Part shown: positions 41,810 through 50,704 of the stretch, one piece after another
How positions within the stretch are numbered: the first letter of the stretch is position 1
How the letters are laid out: each line of letters starts with the position of its first letter
Assembly: GCA_017527435.1 (NCBI GenBank)
Contig: JAFXQB010000001.1
Span: 68,696 to 132,695 of the forward strand
DNA: 64,000 bases
Direction of reading: 5' to 3'
Source of the DNA: Salinivirgaceae bacterium
GTDB taxonomy: Bacteria > Bacteroidota > Bacteroidia > Bacteroidales > SZUA-534
Notes under the pieces: generated by a model
Told to the model about the DNA's origin: nothing
Seen by the model: only the letters and a program-made list of their open reading frames with translations
The model's database searches: none
Translations under genes and position numbers: made by a program

Positions 41810-42211
41810 TTAACCAATATAAACCAATCCGTCTTCGCGGTACAAATCCACTTTGCCGTCGGCCGAGACAAAAGTGTAATTATCTGCAATAGAGAGCGAT
41901 ATCAGCAATCTGTCAAAAGGGTCTTTGTGGTTTTCCTTTTTAGGAAGCCTTTGGTATTGTTCGACAGCCGACAATGGCAATTGAATTATCCTGATATTTT
42001 GTTCATCGCAAAATTGCACTAAATCAGATATTTTCAATCCTTGCAAATCTAATTTCCCGATTGAAAGTTTGATTGCGATTTCCCAAAGAGATATGGTGGA
42101 TACAAATACCTTGTTTTCAGGATTTTCCAATGTGCGAAGCGCATCTTTTGAGATTTCTTGCGGCGATATGGCAAGCCATATAAGAATGTGTGTGTCAATT
42201 AAATATTTCAT
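41810..42211 (-). CDS. PIN-domain toxin (VapC-like)
   Basis: This is a 133-residue ribonuclease-type toxin. PIN acidic residues appear in Y-L-I-D-T-H-I-L-I-W, S-L-W-E-I-A-I-K, D-P-F-D-R-L-L-I and F-V-S-A-D. The ATG at 42211 overlaps the antitoxin stop by 4 bp; a TTG at 42244 would extend into the antitoxin. It belongs to the group often called PilT-N/YkvM-like with a L-P-K-K-E-N-H-K-D-P-F-D-R segment. It probably cuts RNA when free of its partner. Confidence 0.9.
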   Translation of the reverse strand: MKYLIDTHILIWLAISPQEISKDALRTLENPENKVFVSTISLWEIAIKLSIGKLDLQGLKISDLVQFCDEQNIRIIQLPLSAVEQYQRLPKKENHKDPFDRLLISLSIADNYTFVSADGKVDLYREDGLVYIG

Positions 42212-42420
42212 AAACCGCACATTTCTTCTTCTGACATTTCCCAATTATCGGAAAAATGCGCTTTTGCAGTTTTTGAGAACTTGCCGAACACGCGCTTCGA
42301 CGTCGGCTCGTTTTTGGGTGCCATATTGAGTTTGGATAGCGAAAGTGCCAAATCGTAAACCATTAACTGCTGCTGTTCAGTCAGTGTATTATAGGTTTTT
42401 TCAAGAATATCGAAACTCAT
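42208..42420 (-). CDS. Antitoxin (DUF2281/VapB-like)
   Basis: This is a 70-residue protein ahead of the PIN toxin. The N-terminal half is helical (I-L-E-K-T-Y-N-T-L-T-E-Q-Q-Q). The C-terminal part F-G-K-F-S-K-T-A-K-A-H-F-S-D-N-W-E-M-S with an acidic end is the toxin-binding tail type seen in DUF2281-like antitoxins. Coupling to the toxin by ATGA overlap is typical for such modules. Confidence 0.8.
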   Translation of the reverse strand: MSFDILEKTYNTLTEQQQLMVYDLALSLSKLNMAPKNEPTSKRVFGKFSKTAKAHFSDNWEMSEEEMCGL

Positions 42421-42494
42421 AATCGTACCTATTTATAATTGACGTACAAATATATATAAAAATGCCTTTTGTCTAAATTGTTCATTGTCAATTT

Positions 42495-43556
42495 TCAACT
42501 TTCAATTTTCAATTCAATCGTCAACTTCACCGTAAATATACCATTTTCATCGTCAATTTGAAGTGTGTGCCGATTATTATAGAGCAATTCAAGGCGGCGG
42601 CTGATATTTTTCAGGCCAATGCCGCTGGCTTTGGTGGGCACGGGCGCAACGGCGGGTTTCGAGTTCTGGCATACAAACGTTAGCGAACCGTCTGCAAGAC
42701 AGAAACTTATGTTCACCCACGAGCCGTTTTCGCCATCGCTGTTATGCTTCACGGCGTTCTCGACAAACGGAATGAAAAGCAGCGGCGGCACCTCAACGCC
42801 GTCGGTAATACCGTCAGTATCAATCTTATAAGTGAAGCCCGTGCGGCGCACCTGTTCAAGGTCGAGAAAATCGCGAAGGAACTGTATGTCGGTCAGCAAG
42901 TTGACGCGCTCGCGGCGGCTGTCGGCAAACTGGTAGCGGATTAGGTCTTCGAGCCTGTAGAGCAGCGCCGACGCCTGCGCTGGCTCGCGGCGCACAAGCA
43001 CGTTGACGTTGTTTATCATATTGAACAGAAAATGCGGATTTATCTGTTGCTTAAGCATTTTCAACTCTGTCTGCGCCGTGGCGGCCTGCAACTCGCGGTT
43101 GCGCAGGTTCTGCAGCGCCGTCCGTCGGAACAGCAGCAGGCTGGTTGGCGCCACCGACAACAAAACCATCGACAGGAAACTCGACGCCACGTTTATAAAA
43201 CTTATAATCAGCGAATTATGAACGGCGTAATTCATAAAAACTTCCGACAAAACCTTCAAAACACCGAACGGCAGCGAAAGCAGAATTGTGGAAATGGTAA
43301 ATTTCAGAATCTTGTCTTTGAAGAAGAATCGCGGCGTTAGTATGTAAATGTTTACGTACCAACACGTTAGCAGGTAGGCGTACATTATCAGCCATTGCGG
43401 CACGTTCTGGCGGCTGAAATCGAAAATCCGTCCGTCGGCGGCACCGAATGCGTTGAGCGACATCATAAATATCGGTAACTGAAACAGCAAATGTCTGACA
43501 ATCCGATACTTGCCACTGAAAAGCACTTTGTTGAAGAAACTGTCGAATGTGGCCAT
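42495..43556 (-). CDS. LytS/YesM-type sensor histidine kinase
   Basis: This is a 353-residue membrane kinase with four hydrophobic segments in the first 150 residues. The His_kinase domain has the phosphoacceptor in L-K-Q-Q-I-N-P-H-F-L-F-N, and the ATPase N-box is F-V-E-N-A-V-K-H-N with G-I-G-L-K-N. The ATG at 43556 avoids the 25-bp overlap implied by an upstream start. It follows directly on a second kinase-like gene whose catalytic residues are lost, so the two may form a heterodimer in which only this one is active. Confidence 0.92.
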   Translation of the reverse strand: MATFDSFFNKVLFSGKYRIVRHLLFQLPIFMMSLNAFGAADGRIFDFSRQNVPQWLIMYAYLLTCWYVNIYILTPRFFFKDKILKFTISTILLSLPFGVLKVLSEVFMNYAVHNSLIISFINVASSFLSMVLLSVAPTSLLLFRRTALQNLRNRELQAATAQTELKMLKQQINPHFLFNMINNVNVLVRREPAQASALLYRLEDLIRYQFADSRRERVNLLTDIQFLRDFLDLEQVRRTGFTYKIDTDGITDGVEVPPLLFIPFVENAVKHNSDGENGSWVNISFCLADGSLTFVCQNSKPAVAPVPTKASGIGLKNISRRLELLYNNRHTLQIDDENGIFTVKLTIELKIES

Positions 43557-43558
43557 AA

Positions 43559-44575
43559 CTAACGGATTGGAATTGTTAGACAAATGTGTTCAGGACTGAT
43601 TGTCAGCAAGTAACGGTCGGCATAGAGCAGCGACAGACGCTTGCGGGCGTCACTGAAATCGGCATCGGTGCGGCCATCGGCAAGCGTAAACTGCAGATTA
43701 TCAGCACCGACTGTAAACTGGCAATCGATATTGGTGACTGGCTGGCTGTACTGCATCAGCGACGTGAAGACGAGCGGCGGCACCATAACACCCAATATCG
43801 AGCCTTCGACATTGATTGTGAACGATTTGCAAACGCCATCGAACTGCAGGACGGCGAGATATTCGCGCACGAAATCAATCTCGCTTTTGAGTAGCGACCG
43901 CTCGCGGCGGCTGTCGTAGAGTTGGTATCGCAGCACCTTGCTGAACTGCAGCAGCGCGGCCGACGTGGCTTCGGCATCGCTTTGCGTGCGCTGTCCGCAG
44001 GTGTGAAGCGTGGTGCAGAGCATTTCGGGCGAAATCTGCTGTTTTATCAGCGCCGACTCCATCTGCGCCTGCTCCGCTTGCTGCTGCTGGCTGCACTGCT
44101 GCTCCTGCGCCATTCGCTTTATGCAAAGTCCTAATAATACGCCAATTACGACTATGAACCACTGCATATTGAGCACCATCGCGTCGAGCGCAATGTAGTG
44201 CAGCGGGGCCGAGTAGCGCGACGCAATGTGGCTATGGGCGCAAATGCCGCCTTCAATCAGATACTGAAGCACAACAAACACCGTGGAAACGGCTATCAGC
44301 GTAATGGTGAACAGCCCGTAGCGGCCGCGGTTGAGAATGCGCGGCACAAGCAACTCGACAAGTACCGCAAGCAGCGCCACCTTGCAAAGGAAACAATTGC
44401 TAATCAGCAATATAACAACGAATCGGTGGACCGCATCGCCGAGCAGCATACTGTAGTTGAACGTTATCTCGGAAATGCTAAAAACGAGCATCGCAACGCA
44501 CAGGGCTGCGTACCGCAACCAATGGAAGCGGTGGTCGAGAAGCAGGGCGGTGATTATGGAATTTTGTGTTAACAT
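43559..44575 (-). CDS. Degenerate LytS-type kinase (pseudokinase)
   Basis: It has the same layout as its downstream neighbour: four membrane segments, a linker, and a His_kinase-like domain. The phosphoacceptor motif P-H-F-L-F-N reads P-E-M-L-C-T, so the His is replaced by Glu. The N-box equivalent is T-S-L-M-Q-Y-S-Q-P-V-T-N, lacking E-N-x-x-K-H, and the G-boxes are not visible. It cannot be an ordinary kinase. The frame is open and well kept, which suggests a sensory or scaffold role rather than decay. The start at 44575 is chosen over 44629. Confidence 0.8.
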   Translation of the reverse strand: MLTQNSIITALLLDHRFHWLRYAALCVAMLVFSISEITFNYSMLLGDAVHRFVVILLISNCFLCKVALLAVLVELLVPRILNRGRYGLFTITLIAVSTVFVVLQYLIEGGICAHSHIASRYSAPLHYIALDAMVLNMQWFIVVIGVLLGLCIKRMAQEQQCSQQQQAEQAQMESALIKQQISPEMLCTTLHTCGQRTQSDAEATSAALLQFSKVLRYQLYDSRRERSLLKSEIDFVREYLAVLQFDGVCKSFTINVEGSILGVMVPPLVFTSLMQYSQPVTNIDCQFTVGADNLQFTLADGRTDADFSDARKRLSLLYADRYLLTISPEHICLTIPIR

Positions 44576-44707
44576 TTCAATTTCAATCCATACAAATTTA
44601 ATCATAACCACGGAACGCACGAAAAACACGGAAAAGATTTAACGTTTTTCGTGTTTTTTGTAGTTCTCCGTGCGCTCCGTCCTTCTCCGCGTTCTCTGCG
44701 TATCATC

Positions 44708-47059
44708 TTAAAACTCAATCTTATAAGCAATATTCGGCAACGAGAGTTTCACGGTGTACGGCTCAATTTCGTGGGTGCGCAGGTTGTAGACGTGGTCGTA
44801 GTAGCCTTTGTTGTTGGTCATATCGATAACGAAACTGTGCGACACGCGGCGCTTGTTGATTGTGAGACGGGCCGAATAGTTGTAGGCGATTGCCGTGCCG
44901 TACTGTTCGCTGAAGGCGCGGGTCTCGTCAAGGCGGGCGGCGCCATCAACCGAGTGGATAATCTCGTAGGGCGTCACATCGTCGGCCACGGGCGCGTGGC
45001 GGTCGCCACCCTGGACGGTGACTTTCGCGTTCAGCGCAAAAACGTTCTGTTTCTCGCTTCCAAACATCCATTCCTTGCCGCCTAACACATTGATAACGTA
45101 GTTTCTATCGTAGCGCGAGTGGTACCAATGGCCGTCGCCGCCGCGGTAGCGTGAACTGAAAATGGAAGCCGTGGTCATTCCGTACCAACCGTTGTTCAGG
45201 TAGCGCTCAAGAGTGACATCGACGCCGTAGTTTCGGCCCAAACCTTTGTTAACCAACGCTTTGTCGATATAATACTCGATATGGTTGAGCACCGAGAACG
45301 ACGTGCCTTCCTCAACTGGAACATCGAACAAATGCTGATAGAACGGCTCGATTTTGAGCAGCGAGTTCTCGGTGAGTTTCAGGCTGTACGACAGCATAAA
45401 GTGGTGTGCGCGAGTGAATTGCAAATCATCGTTGACAAGTTCGCCGCCGATTTTCACGAAATAGACATCGGTCTTTTCGCGACGGCTGTGAAGGCCGTAG
45501 GCGGCGGCAAAAGTTGAGCGCGCGGTCGGCTGCCAACGCAGTCCCACGCGGGGCTCTAGGCTGACGGCACCGTTCAGGCGCAGGCTCTCGAGATTCAGTC
45601 CCGCGGTGAGCGTCAACTCGTTGCTCAAACTCAACTGGTGGCTGGTGTAGGCCGACAGCAACCCCGACGCGCCATCGGCTTCGAACACCGTGTAGAGCGG
45701 CTGCCCGATAGTGTCGCCGCGCTGCATCTGAATGTCGTACAGAAAATGCGTGTAGTGAACGCCGTTTTTCATTGTGTAGCGCGCCGAGACCTTGCGGCTA
45801 TGTGCCACATCCACAATCAAATCGGTGTACGTTGTCGACATTTCAACCGCAGGAAGGTCATAGGCGTTGGTGCTGAAATTGTACGCTTTTCGGTCGGCTT
45901 CCATTGTGTTGGCGGTGGCGGCCAAAGTGGTTGTGAGTTGTCCGCCGCGCGGCAGTAAAATATGGTGTTTCAAGCCGATAGCGCCCATTTTCTGTTTCGA
46001 TTTGCCTTGGTTTATGTCGAAACTGGTTTCCCATTCGGCGGTGTCGGAAATGGTTTTCTCATCGCTGTCGATAAGCCCCGTGCCCCAAACAGAGAACGTT
46101 CCCGCCGATTTTGTGGGCAGATTCACCTTGAAGTTTATATCCTGATAATCAACCACTTCGCCGCCCATATCAACCCAATTCATATGCGACGCCAAACCGA
46201 GCGACGAATATCGGTAATTGATTATGTATGAAGCGTTTCGGTCCTTGCCGATAGGGCCTTCCGAAGCAAAATCGATACCCAACGTGCCGAACTGGAAGGT
46301 GTGCTCATATTTCTCGTTGTTGCCCTGGCGCATTTTCATATCGAAAACGCCCGAAACAGCGTCGCCGTACTCGGCAGGGAAAGCGGCCGTAAAGAAATCG
46401 GAATTACCTAACACAAAAGCACTTAACGACGACATCAGTCCGCCGCCTGCCACCGAAATGTCGGCAAAGTGGTTCGGGTTCGGAATCTCGACGCCCTCAA
46501 TGCGCCACGAGAGCAAGCGCGGGGCATTGCCGTGGATTGAAATGCCGTTGGTGCAGCCGTCTTGCGACACGCCCGCAAACGAACTTGCCAAGCGCGCTGG
46601 GTCGCCGAAACCGCCCGCATAGCGGCTTGCTTCCTCAATCGAGAGCATCCGCGCACCCGTTGAAGCCATCTTGTTGAGCGGCTGCTGCTTGTTGATTTTG
46701 GGGCGGACGGTCACCTCGCCCAACGTTGTCACCGACTCGTGCAACCCCGCCTCAACGTACGTCTCTTTTGCCGACGACACCATCAACTCTTTCATTATCA
46801 GCGGCTCATAGCCAACCGCCTGCGCCACAACCGTATGGCGGCCAACGGGCACGTTCTTAATCACAAACCGTCCGTCGGCATCGGCCGCGGTGCCTTGCGT
46901 AGGCTGGTCGTCAAGGAAAACCGTGGCAAACGGCACAGGTCCGCCCGACGCCGCGTCGAAAACCAACCCCCTAATGTTCTGTGTGAACGACTGTGCTTCA
47001 ACCATCTGATTCTGAAGCAATAAGCAAACCGCAAAAATTAAAATCCGTTTCATATCCAT
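44708..47059 (-). CDS. TonB-dependent receptor with carboxypeptidase-like N-terminal domain
   Basis: This is a 783-residue receptor. The signal peptide is cut near V-E-A-Q-S, then comes a CarboxypepD_reg-like domain (I-R-G-L-V-F-D-A-A-S-G-G-P-V-P-F). The plug follows (G-A-R-M-L-S-I-E-E-A-S-R-Y-A-G and I-S-I-H-G-N-A-P-R), then a barrel ending L-S-L-P-N-I-A-Y-K-I-E-F. It lacks the SusC signature, so it is a plain TonB receptor with no SusD partner. The ligand is unknown. The kinase pair begins about 130 bp away on the same strand, so regulation by that system is plausible. The promoter has a tandem 16-bp repeat. Confidence 0.92.
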   Translation of the reverse strand: MDMKRILIFAVCLLLQNQMVEAQSFTQNIRGLVFDAASGGPVPFATVFLDDQPTQGTAADADGRFVIKNVPVGRHTVVAQAVGYEPLIMKELMVSSAKETYVEAGLHESVTTLGEVTVRPKINKQQPLNKMASTGARMLSIEEASRYAGGFGDPARLASSFAGVSQDGCTNGISIHGNAPRLLSWRIEGVEIPNPNHFADISVAGGGLMSSLSAFVLGNSDFFTAAFPAEYGDAVSGVFDMKMRQGNNEKYEHTFQFGTLGIDFASEGPIGKDRNASYIINYRYSSLGLASHMNWVDMGGEVVDYQDINFKVNLPTKSAGTFSVWGTGLIDSDEKTISDTAEWETSFDINQGKSKQKMGAIGLKHHILLPRGGQLTTTLAATANTMEADRKAYNFSTNAYDLPAVEMSTTYTDLIVDVAHSRKVSARYTMKNGVHYTHFLYDIQMQRGDTIGQPLYTVFEADGASGLLSAYTSHQLSLSNELTLTAGLNLESLRLNGAVSLEPRVGLRWQPTARSTFAAAYGLHSRREKTDVYFVKIGGELVNDDLQFTRAHHFMLSYSLKLTENSLLKIEPFYQHLFDVPVEEGTSFSVLNHIEYYIDKALVNKGLGRNYGVDVTLERYLNNGWYGMTTASIFSSRYRGGDGHWYHSRYDRNYVINVLGGKEWMFGSEKQNVFALNAKVTVQGGDRHAPVADDVTPYEIIHSVDGAARLDETRAFSEQYGTAIAYNYSARLTINKRRVSHSFVIDMTNNKGYYDHVYNLRTHEIEPYTVKLSLPNIAYKIEF

Positions 47060-47081
47060 TTCGTTTTTAAGTTTCTGGTGC

Positions 47082-47089
47082 CAAAAGTA
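47082..47089 (-). promoter_or_regulatory. -7 box of the TonB receptor
   Basis: The minus strand reads TACTTTTG, matching TAnnTTTG, 23 nt before the start codon at 47059. Confidence 0.6.
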
Positions 47090-47116
47090 GATTGGCCGCC
47101 ATCACCAATTTTTAAT

Positions 47117-47153
47117 TGTATACGAAACGGGGTGTGCTGTATACGAAACGGGG
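47117..47153. promoter_or_regulatory. Tandem TGTATACGAAACGGGG repeat
   Basis: Two exact 16-bp copies (47117-47132 and 47138-47153) are repeated every 21 bp, two helical turns, about 28 bp beyond the -7 box of the TonB receptor gene. Direct repeats spaced this way are typical of LytTR-regulator sites, so the LytTR regulator at 41 kb is the natural candidate. Confidence 0.55.
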
Positions 47154-47200
47154 GATTTTGAGAGAAAAGAATATATTGATGACTTGTAGGGCGGGAAAAC

Positions 47201-47230
47201 AAAAGGGCCGAATTGTGATTCGACCCTTTT
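47201..47230 (-). terminator. Terminator of the BspA-like gene
   Basis: AAAAGGGCCGAAT, a short loop and ATTCGACCCTTTT form a strong stem with A/T tracts on both sides, 80 nt past the BspA-like gene. It could work in both directions. A 70-residue frame across it is not a gene. Confidence 0.8.
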
Positions 47231-47310
47231 CTTTAAATTTCCAACCGATTTTATCCGATTTAAAACCGAATCTTGCAAAGATGGTGTCTTCGCCTTCTCT
47301 TCATATTCAT

Positions 47311-50300
47311 TCAATAATTCACCATTACGCGTTTGGTAGCATTTCCAACTTTCACAATGTAAACGCCAGGTCCGTTCACGCGAATTTCTGTACGAACGTG
47401 GTTAATTGCGTTCCTGCAAACCATCCTGCCCATTGCATCATAAACGCTGATATCAGTATCGGCGACCTCAATCACAATGGCGTTGCCGATGGCGTAAACC
47501 GCCAAATTGTCTGCAGCAGATTTTGAAATGGATGTATAAACACCGCTCAAGTCACACCCCCAAACAACAGGTAGGTCATCTGGATTCCAGTTTTCATTCC
47601 AACCTTCAGGTTTTGATTCCGCTTCACAATAAATCTTCAGTTTACTACAGCTACTGAATACATTTGCACCAATGCTTGTTACAGAATTAGGAATAGTTAT
47701 TGATTTGAGATTAGCGCACCGTTCAAATACATTAACGCTGATTTGCTTGAGCGATTTCGGCAAATAAACTGCGGTAAGACTGCTGCAATTATAAAATGCA
47801 TAACCGCGAATAAGCTCAATGTTTTGGGAAATACTAATGTCAGTAAGGTTACAGCAACCATTGAACAATCCGCCGCCAATCTCGGTGACAGCATCAGGGA
47901 TGTTGATTGTTGTCAAACTTGTACATCCGCGGAAGGCTTCTGTGCAAATCTCTGATACCGAATTGGGGATGACCATAGTTCTTATATCAGAATTCATAAA
48001 TGCTTGTTCTCCAATACTCGTAATCGTATACACAATATCGTCAATAACAACTTTTTCAGGAATTACGATTTCTTTCTCCAAACCATTATAACCTGTTACT
48101 TGAGCTGTGCGCCCGCTGACACTTGTAATATTGAATGAGAAATCTGTCAAATCATCTGTTTTCCAAACAACTGTTCCACCATCACTGTTCCAATTTTCAC
48201 TCCAACCATCAGGTTTGCTTTCCACACCGCAATAGATGGTTGCATCTTTGCAATTCCAGAATGCATCATAGCCGATGCTTACGACTGAACCAGGAATGTC
48301 CACCGATGTTAAACCGATACAGTCGTAAAAAGCCTTATAACCAATGCTTTCAACCCTTTCAGGAATGATAATTGATGTAAAACCACTACAACCTTCGAAT
48401 GCACTGGCGCCGATGCTTGTTACTGAATTAGGGATAACAAACGATGTCAAACTTGAGCATCGGTAGAACGCAACATCAGCGATGCTTGTAATACCTTCGG
48501 GAAGTTCGATTGAAGCCAGCTTGCCGCAGCTCATAAACGCTCTTTCCGAAATGGTTGTAACACCTTTAGGAATTACAACTGACTCCAAACTGCCACAACC
48601 CGCAAATGCATAACCACCAATAACAGACACTGAATTTGGAATCGCCACAGATGTCAAATTGCTGCAATTCCGAAATGATTGATATGCAATGCGAGTAACG
48701 CCTTCAGGAATGGTGACGGATACAATGTTGCTGTTTCCAAGAAACGCTCCACTGGCAATTCCTGTAACTGTATATTCTTCATCATCAATGGTGACTTTTT
48801 GGGGAACTATTATGTGGGCTTTTGAGCCCGTGTAACTTTTGACATCAACCGCATGGTCGCTACTGCTTGTGATGTTAAAAGAAAACTCATCGGGATTCGT
48901 TGTGTACCCCCAATAAATCGGACGGTCACTGGGATTCCAATTATCGTTCCATCCATCAGGTTTTGATTCTGATTCACAATAAATTGTCAGTTTGCTGCAA
49001 CTACTGAACACGTTTTCACCGATGTTTGTAACCGAAATAGGAACGGTTATAGTTTCAAGATTAGCGCACCGTTCAAATGCGCTAACGTTGATTTGCTTGA
49101 GCGATGCTGGCAAATCAATTGATGTCAGACTGCTGCAATTATAAAATGCATAACCGCGTATAAGCGTAATATTTTGTGAAATGCTAATAGTTGAAAGATT
49201 GTAGCATCCATTGAACAATCCGCCGCCAATTTCAGTAACGCCATCGGGGATGTTGATTGAAGTCAGACTTGTACATCCACGGAAAGCTTCAGTATTAATC
49301 GCTGTCACAGTGTTAGGAATTGAAACTGATACCACATCGGAACTTATAAAAGCCCTTTCACCAATGCTCGTAACCGTGTACTCAATTTCGTCAATCACGA
49401 CTTTCCCGGGGATAGTGATGTTTGTATTTGAACCATTGTATTTAGTAACTTCTGCCGTATGGTCACTGCTATTTGTTATTTTAAATGTAAAGTCACTTGT
49501 AGCAACTGGATTGTCATTATTACCAGGATTTGTTTGGCCCGATGTATTCCAAACCGGCGTTCCACCATTACTGTTCCAATTTTCACTCCAACCATCAGGC
49601 ATTTCTGTTGCATCACAAGTTATTGTCGCCTTTTTGCAGAAAGTAAACGCATAATTTTCTATTACAGAAACTGATATTGGAATATTTATTGATTCAAGAT
49701 TTGAGCAATAGTTAAATGCATTGTAACGTATTGTAGTAATGGTACTAGGAAGTGTAACTTGTTTCAAACCTATACACCAATAAAAAGCATTACCGCCGAT
49801 TTCTGTTATTGAATTAGGTATAGAAACATTATTTAATGCTTCACAACTATAAAAAAGACCTGCTTCTATTATCTTCATAGAACTGCTTATTGTAACAGAC
49901 CCCAATCGGCTACAATCACAAAAAGCATTTACTCCAACATATTTAACTGTATTAGGTATAACGATTGATACAAGATTGGTTTCTCGAAATGCATCATTAA
50001 GGATTATACTACACCCACTATTTATTTGGCAATTAGTTATATCCGATGACTTTGCTTTAAACAGCACAACATATGGATTTGTACTATTACCTAAATATAA
50101 CGCATTGTCATATTCGCTCTTCTGTAAATTATCGCAACCATAAAAAACATCAGCCTTAATGACTTCGATAGAATTAGGAATAGAAACAGTAGTTAGAGCA
50201 CTGCATCCCGTAAATGCAGAATAATCAATTTTTATTAATGATTCAGCCATGCTTACCGAAGTCAAGCTCGTGCAACCGGAAAATGCTGCGTAGCCGATGG

Positions 50301-50577
50301 TTATTACTGATTCCGGAATACTCACTGATGTCAAGCCCGTACAGCCACTGAAACCATTGTTAGCAATACTTGTAACCAAATACAATGCACCATTGTTTTC
50401 AACCACCGATTCAATTGTAAGATTTTCTGTTGGTTTGGTTGATGCCGCAGCAACTGAAACTGCGTGTTCTTCAGCATCGGTTACCGTGTATTTCAAATTA
50501 CCAATCGTGAAAGTTGTTTGTGCCCATGTTTGTGTGGCAAGAGTTGCAATGAATAAAAGTGAGAAAATCTTTTTCAT
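47311..50577 (-). CDS. BspA-like leucine-rich-repeat surface protein with type IX secretion tail
   Basis: This is a 1088-residue secreted protein. After the signal peptide (L-L-F-I-A-T-L-A-T-Q-T-W-A) there are many LRR_5 repeats of the form A-F-x-x-C-x-x-L-x-x-V-x-I-P-x-S-V-x-x-I-G. The chain is built of four blocks, each starting with F-x-F-x-I-T-S-x-S-type strands and ending with W-x-x-N-W-N; blocks 1 and 3 resemble each other and so do blocks 2 and 4. The last 80 residues (I-S-V-Y-D-A-M-G-R-M-V and G-V-Y-I-V-K-V-G) form a type IX sorting domain, which sends the protein to the cell surface. Host or matrix adhesion is the usual role. Confidence 0.92.
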   Translation of the reverse strand: MKKIFSLLFIATLATQTWAQTTFTIGNLKYTVTDAEEHAVSVAAASTKPTENLTIESVVENNGALYLVTSIANNGFSGCTGLTSVSIPESVITIGYAAFSGCTSLTSVSMAESLIKIDYSAFTGCSALTTVSIPNSIEVIKADVFYGCDNLQKSEYDNALYLGNSTNPYVVLFKAKSSDITNCQINSGCSIILNDAFRETNLVSIVIPNTVKYVGVNAFCDCSRLGSVTISSSMKIIEAGLFYSCEALNNVSIPNSITEIGGNAFYWCIGLKQVTLPSTITTIRYNAFNYCSNLESINIPISVSVIENYAFTFCKKATITCDATEMPDGWSENWNSNGGTPVWNTSGQTNPGNNDNPVATSDFTFKITNSSDHTAEVTKYNGSNTNITIPGKVVIDEIEYTVTSIGERAFISSDVVSVSIPNTVTAINTEAFRGCTSLTSINIPDGVTEIGGGLFNGCYNLSTISISQNITLIRGYAFYNCSSLTSIDLPASLKQINVSAFERCANLETITVPISVTNIGENVFSSCSKLTIYCESESKPDGWNDNWNPSDRPIYWGYTTNPDEFSFNITSSSDHAVDVKSYTGSKAHIIVPQKVTIDDEEYTVTGIASGAFLGNSNIVSVTIPEGVTRIAYQSFRNCSNLTSVAIPNSVSVIGGYAFAGCGSLESVVIPKGVTTISERAFMSCGKLASIELPEGITSIADVAFYRCSSLTSFVIPNSVTSIGASAFEGCSGFTSIIIPERVESIGYKAFYDCIGLTSVDIPGSVVSIGYDAFWNCKDATIYCGVESKPDGWSENWNSDGGTVVWKTDDLTDFSFNITSVSGRTAQVTGYNGLEKEIVIPEKVVIDDIVYTITSIGEQAFMNSDIRTMVIPNSVSEICTEAFRGCTSLTTINIPDAVTEIGGGLFNGCCNLTDISISQNIELIRGYAFYNCSSLTAVYLPKSLKQISVNVFERCANLKSITIPNSVTSIGANVFSSCSKLKIYCEAESKPEGWNENWNPDDLPVVWGCDLSGVYTSISKSAADNLAVYAIGNAIVIEVADTDISVYDAMGRMVCRNAINHVRTEIRVNGPGVYIVKVGNATKRVMVNY

Positions 50578-50616
50578 ATCTATTCGTTTAAATTATTGTA
50601 AATCACAATACATTTC

Positions 50617-50645
50617 TTTCAAAGTGCATTTTTTGCACTTTGAAA
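50617..50645. other. Stem-loop upstream of the BspA-like gene
   Basis: TTTCAAAGTGC and GCACTTTGAAA form a perfect 11-bp stem around a 7-nt T-rich loop, 40 nt upstream of the start codon. TTTTTGCACTTTGG recurs at 50661-50674. It may be an operator or a leader hairpin. Confidence 0.5.
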
Positions 50646-50704
50646 ATGATTTTTCATCTGTTTTTGCACTTTGGCATCGTAAAGATACGAATAATTTGGA
50701 TTTA

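Noticed and set aside
47102..47314. 70-residue minus-strand frame after the BspA-like gene
   Set aside because: It reads across a strong terminator and the tandem promoter repeat, so it is not a gene.
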